Origin: Lysobacter spongiicola DSM 21749 | GTDB taxonomy: Bacteria > Pseudomonadota > Gammaproteobacteria > Xanthomonadales > Xanthomonadaceae | NCBI RefSeq assembly: GCF_900167055.1 | Contig: NZ_FUXP01000002.1 | Span: 237,980-301,979, forward strand | Direction of reading: 5' to 3' | DNA length: 64,000 nt | In this document: piece by piece, positions 61,955 to 64,000 of the stretch | Layout of the letters: every line of letters starts with the position of its first letter | Numbering within the stretch: the first letter of the stretch is position 1 | Program-made: the position numbers and the translations under genes | The notes under the pieces: model-generated | Database searches by the model: none | What the model saw: only the letters and a program-made list of their open reading frames with translations | What the model was told of the DNA's origin: nothing

Positions 61955-62386
61955 TTGGAGTCTTTCGAGCCACTGCTTCAAGAACTCGGCGCCATCAAAT
62001 GGCTGCTGGTGTTCATCGCCGCTGGCGTCGCCCTAATCGCGGCCACGTTCTTCTTTCTTGCGGTAAACATCATCGCCGTTATGAAGGAGAACCGGCGAGG
62101 TAACAGCAGCCAGTCCAAGCACGCCGAACTAGAGGATCTGCTCGCGTCGGGCCAAAGCACAGCCGCAAAGTTCACTGCAATGGAGTGGGTTGCAGCTCAA
62201 CCCAGGCGGCCAGAAGCGCACTGGGCCCTAGCCAAGGCTCACTATCAACTCGGGGAGCTTTCGGAAGCTAAGCAGGTCCTTACGGGCCTTCTCAAAGTTG
62301 CGCCCGAGGAACACTATCGGGTGGACGCATGGCTGGAGCTTCTGGAGTCGGAGTTTTCTCAAAAGCGGCCCAAGTCGGTTGAGTAG
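61955..62386 (+). CDS. Cassette 1: membrane protein with TPR-like repeat
   Basis: A 143-residue protein using a TTG start at 61955, five bases after GGAG; the frame is open upstream into attI but has no other start inside the cassette that would keep the N-terminus. A single hydrophobic helix (about 15-40) is followed by a cytoplasmic part with TPR-like segments (EAHWALAKAHYQLGELSEAKQVLTGLL). No function known. Like other cassette genes, it ends seven bases before attC. Base composition is lower in GC than the rest of the window. Confidence 0.7.
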   Translation: MESFEPLLQELGAIKWLLVFIAAGVALIAATFFFLAVNIIAVMKENRRGNSSQSKHAELEDLLASGQSTAAKFTAMEWVAAQPRRPEAHWALAKAHYQLGELSEAKQVLTGLLKVAPEEHYRVDAWLELLESEFSQKRPKSVE

Positions 62387-62392
62387 GGTGAG

Positions 62393-62504
62393 GGCTAACA
62401 ATTCGTTCAAGCCGAACTTGCTTCGTTCCACCAAAGCCATGGCAGAAAAAGCTTGCCACGGCTTTGGCTCCACTACGCAAGTCGGCTTAACTCAGGTGTT
62501 AGGC
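62393..62504 (+). repeat. attC site 1
   Basis: From GGCTAAC (62393-62399) to GTTAGGC (62498-62504), 112 bases. Inner boxes TTCAAGCCGAAC and GTCGGCTTAA pair as the L boxes. Note the imperfect match of GGCTAAC to GTTAGGC, expected because the last TTAGGC belongs to the next cassette. Confidence 0.9.
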
Positions 62505-62514
62505 GCGGGGACCA

Positions 62515-62874
62515 ATGGACAACCTGTTTCGAGTAATTTCGGCAGCGGAATTAGCATTGGCAACGGCATCTGGGTTGGTTCCGCGCTGCCCGTCTGATGA
62601 GCGGAGCAACTGCGTGCATTTGAACCACCGGATTGATGTTGAAACCGTGGCCAACTTGTACTTCACGCCAGACGAAGCGCCGGTGGTCCTGGAGATCCGA
62701 CGCTCAGACATAGAGGAAGGCTTAGCCTTTGCGCCTCCTACTGAGGGAAAGCCTTTCGGTCAGGTCACACTGGCTCGGCCGAACATCTTGCTTACGTCAG
62801 TGGTCGCAGTGCATCCACTTGATGTTGTTCAATTCAACAGCTTGCCTACGTTCAAGTTCGCTGCAGGCGCCTAA
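62515..62874 (+). CDS. Cassette 2: DUF952-like protein
   Basis: A 119-residue protein starting 10 bases inside the cassette after GGGGA. The layout FRVISAAEL..., NCVHLNHRIDVETVANLYF, PVVLEIRRSDI resembles DUF952, a small ADP-ribosyl-transferase-like fold of unknown function; this rests on overall pattern, not on a search. The stop TAA is part of attC site 2. Confidence 0.6.
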   Translation: MDNLFRVISAAELALATASGLVPRCPSDERSNCVHLNHRIDVETVANLYFTPDEAPVVLEIRRSDIEEGLAFAPPTEGKPFGQVTLARPNILLTSVVAVHPLDVVQFNSLPTFKFAAGA

Positions 62875-62985
62875 CAATTCATTCAAGCCGAACCCGCTTC
62901 GTCGCTTCGTTCAAATGTGTCGCAGGTGTTGTAATGTCAGCTCACGGCCAGCGCGTTGCGGGTCGGCTTAATTCAGGCGTTAGGC
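62869..62985 (+). repeat. attC site 2
   Basis: From GCCTAAC (62869-62875) to GTTAGGC (62979-62985), 117 bases, with L boxes TTCAAGCCGAAC and GGGTCGGCTTAA. The central part differs from sites 3 and 4, but the outer 30 bases are nearly the same. Confidence 0.92.
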
Positions 62986-62997
62986 CGCACGGACACA

Positions 62998-63453
62998 ATG
63001 AAGCAAATCGATGCCTTCCGTGATACAGCGACTGCTTTCTGTAAGTGGGCAGAGAGCGCTCCGGTTGCGCCAGCGGATGATGTCGACACAGCGATCAAGA
63101 TGCTCTCGAAGCTTCTTGCGTTGGTGCATGAGCTGCCGGAGCTCTTCGATGAAGAGGACACGCCCGGTGCAACTCATGAGGAGTGGCTGACCGTGTACAA
63201 ACGCTTTGGCTCACTTCCATTCAACTACTACGCGTCCTACTCGGAGCCGCATGACACCGCGGACCCTTCTCCGGGCACCGGCGACATGGCCGATGATCTT
63301 GCAGACACTTGGCGAGATCTCAAGGGCGGATTAGCGCTCTACCAGAAGGGCAACTATGCAGCCGCAGTTTGGGAGTGGCGAGAGTCCTTCAGCGTTCACT
63401 GGGGTCGCCACGCTTCGGGTGCTCTGCACGCTCTTCAGTGTTGGCGGTCGTAG
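62998..63453 (+). CDS. Cassette 3: DUF5063 protein
   Basis: A 151-residue acidic protein that matches DUF5063 in its C-terminal pattern WRDLKGGLALYQKGNYAAAVWEW and HWGRHASGALHAL. Function unknown; members of the family occur widely as single genes. It starts 13 bases after the core of the cassette, with a weak ribosome site. The stop is 15 bases before attC 3. Confidence 0.75.
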   Translation: MKQIDAFRDTATAFCKWAESAPVAPADDVDTAIKMLSKLLALVHELPELFDEEDTPGATHEEWLTVYKRFGSLPFNYYASYSEPHDTADPSPGTGDMADDLADTWRDLKGGLALYQKGNYAAAVWEWRESFSVHWGRHASGALHALQCWRS

Positions 63454-63468
63454 AGTCGTGCAGGTGCC

Positions 63469-63588
63469 GCCTAACAGGTCATTCAAGCCGAACCCACTTC
63501 GTCCCATTTGCAGGCATAGTCGCCGCTAGGGCCTTCTGCTCAACGTCCGGCTCACGCGTTGTGGGTCGGCTTAATTCCGGTGTTAGGC
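63469..63588 (+). repeat. attC site 3
   Basis: From GCCTAAC (63469-63475) to GTTAGGC (63582-63588), 120 bases; nearly identical to site 4, with changes only in the loop. Confidence 0.92.
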
Positions 63589-63883
63589 GGCGGCTGCTGA
63601 AAAGTTCTGCCGCGCTCGCTTCTTCGGGAAATAGCGTCGCGGCTGGCAGCGTGACTCGTGCTCATCCCACGCTGGCTCCGGCTGGTTTCCTTCGGCAGCC
63701 ACGTCGCGCCGGCCGGTCCGTTGCTCCGGCAAGTCGGCTCAATCATTGCGGAGCCATCTTCGGCTGCACGTCGCCTTGGGCTTTCAGGGTAAGGCGCCGG
63801 TCCCCGCGGGCTGGTACTGTTTCGGCTGGTGGCGGGCTCTGGGGTGTGGTGTTGGCGGGTCCGCCAGCACCCAAGGCAGCACC
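63589..63883 (+). other. Cassette 4 body, no convincing gene
   Basis: 295 bases between attC 3 and attC 4. No ATG-started frame of useful length in the cassette orientation. One plus-strand frame is open from 63601 to the window end (possible GTG at 63652), but it runs on through attC 4, is rich in Arg/Pro/Gly/Ala and resembles no protein family. A minus-strand frame (63552-63746) is equally unconvincing. This is either a non-coding cassette or one with a decayed gene. Confidence 0.55.
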
Positions 63884-64000
63884 GCCTAACAGGTCATTCA
63901 AGCCGAACCCACTTCGTCTTAGTTGCAGGCATGTTCGCTGCTGGGGCTTCGGTTCAACTCCCGGCTCACGCGTTGTGGGTCGGCTTAATTCCGGTGTTAG
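63884..64000 (+). repeat. attC site 4 (cut by the window end)
   Basis: From GCCTAAC (63884-63890); the R' core GTTAG starts at 63996 and is cut off at 64000. Near-identical to site 3, with the same outer boxes. The array evidently continues to the right. Confidence 0.9.

Noticed and set aside
63552..63746. Minus-strand open frame in cassette 4
   Set aside because: 64 codons, no ribosome site, ends in attC sequence and has no protein-like pattern.
62393..64000. Repeats at right end considered as a CRISPR array
   Set aside because: Repeats are over 110 bases, unequal, with paired GCCTAAC/GTTAGGC cores and separated by 300-500 bases; they are attC sites next to an integron integrase.
63601..64000. 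Plus-strand open frame through cassette 4 and attC 4
   Set aside because: No ATG, runs through the attC site in full, composition is Arg/Pro/Gly-rich; kept only as a note, not as a CDS.

Overview
The window is GC-rich chromosomal DNA from a gammaproteobacterium of the Xanthomonadaceae/Lysobacteraceae type (Lysobacter, Luteimonas or Xanthomonas relatives). This is inferred from gene content and order: an aspartokinase start of the xanthomonad type, an Rrf2-sufBCDS operon, murA-ibaG / kdsD-kdsC-lptCAB-rpoN-hpf-ptsN-hprK-rapZ-EIIA-HPr-EI, and an integron whose attC sites resemble the long Xanthomonas-type repeats. Almost all of the window is core genome. The accessory part is the right end (about 60.7 kb onward). 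No rRNA, tRNA, prophage, insertion sequence or CRISPR array was found.

Left part (1-11 kb): the start of an aspartokinase (leaves the window), a PhzF-family protein, OsmC, an EF-G-like GTPase, an M23 peptidase, two lipoproteins, a PIN-domain protein, a large DUF5916 surface protein broken by a one-base frameshift, 3-hydroxybutyrate dehydrogenase and a SET-domain methyltransferase. 11-17.6 kb: an Fe-S assembly operon (Rrf2 regulator, sufB, sufC, sufD, sufS, a GNAT acetyltransferase and a Rieske-type ferredoxin). It starts from a clear sigma-70 promoter whose -10 lies inside a 27-bp dyad, a likely autoregulatory operator. Four long inverted-repeat (REPIN-like) elements lie at 9.4, 10.4, 13.2 and 17.2 kb, two of them inside the suf operon.

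17.7-28 kb is an iron-acquisition block with two Fur-box-like sites: a Fiu-type catecholate receptor and PiuC, a second TonB-dependent receptor, then a PepSY membrane protein, DUF2271, DUF4198, ApbE and a membrane-anchored CPR-like flavoprotein. DUF2271 carries an SGAT flavinylation motif and ApbE is the enzyme that attaches FMN to such motifs, so the block reads as a complete electron path from NADPH to the periplasm, probably for reductive iron release. 28-38.8 kb: HutD, ComEA, an M20 peptidase, and the sulfate-assimilation genes cysJ-cysI-cysH, a divergent cysB-like regulator, cysG and cysK.

38.8-47 kb: cell-wall recycling (amgK-murU), Hda/permease/DUF2066, purM-purN and two tandem DUF3108 proteins. 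47-60.7 kb: peptidoglycan and LPS precursor and export genes, sigma-54, and a regulatory phosphotransferase system with no visible sugar permease, then MgtE. 60.7-64 kb: a chromosomal integron with intI facing away from its array and four cassettes visible (a membrane TPR-like protein, a DUF952-like protein, a DUF5063 protein, and a cassette with no convincing gene). The array continues past the window. The cassette DNA looks clearly less GC-rich than the rest.
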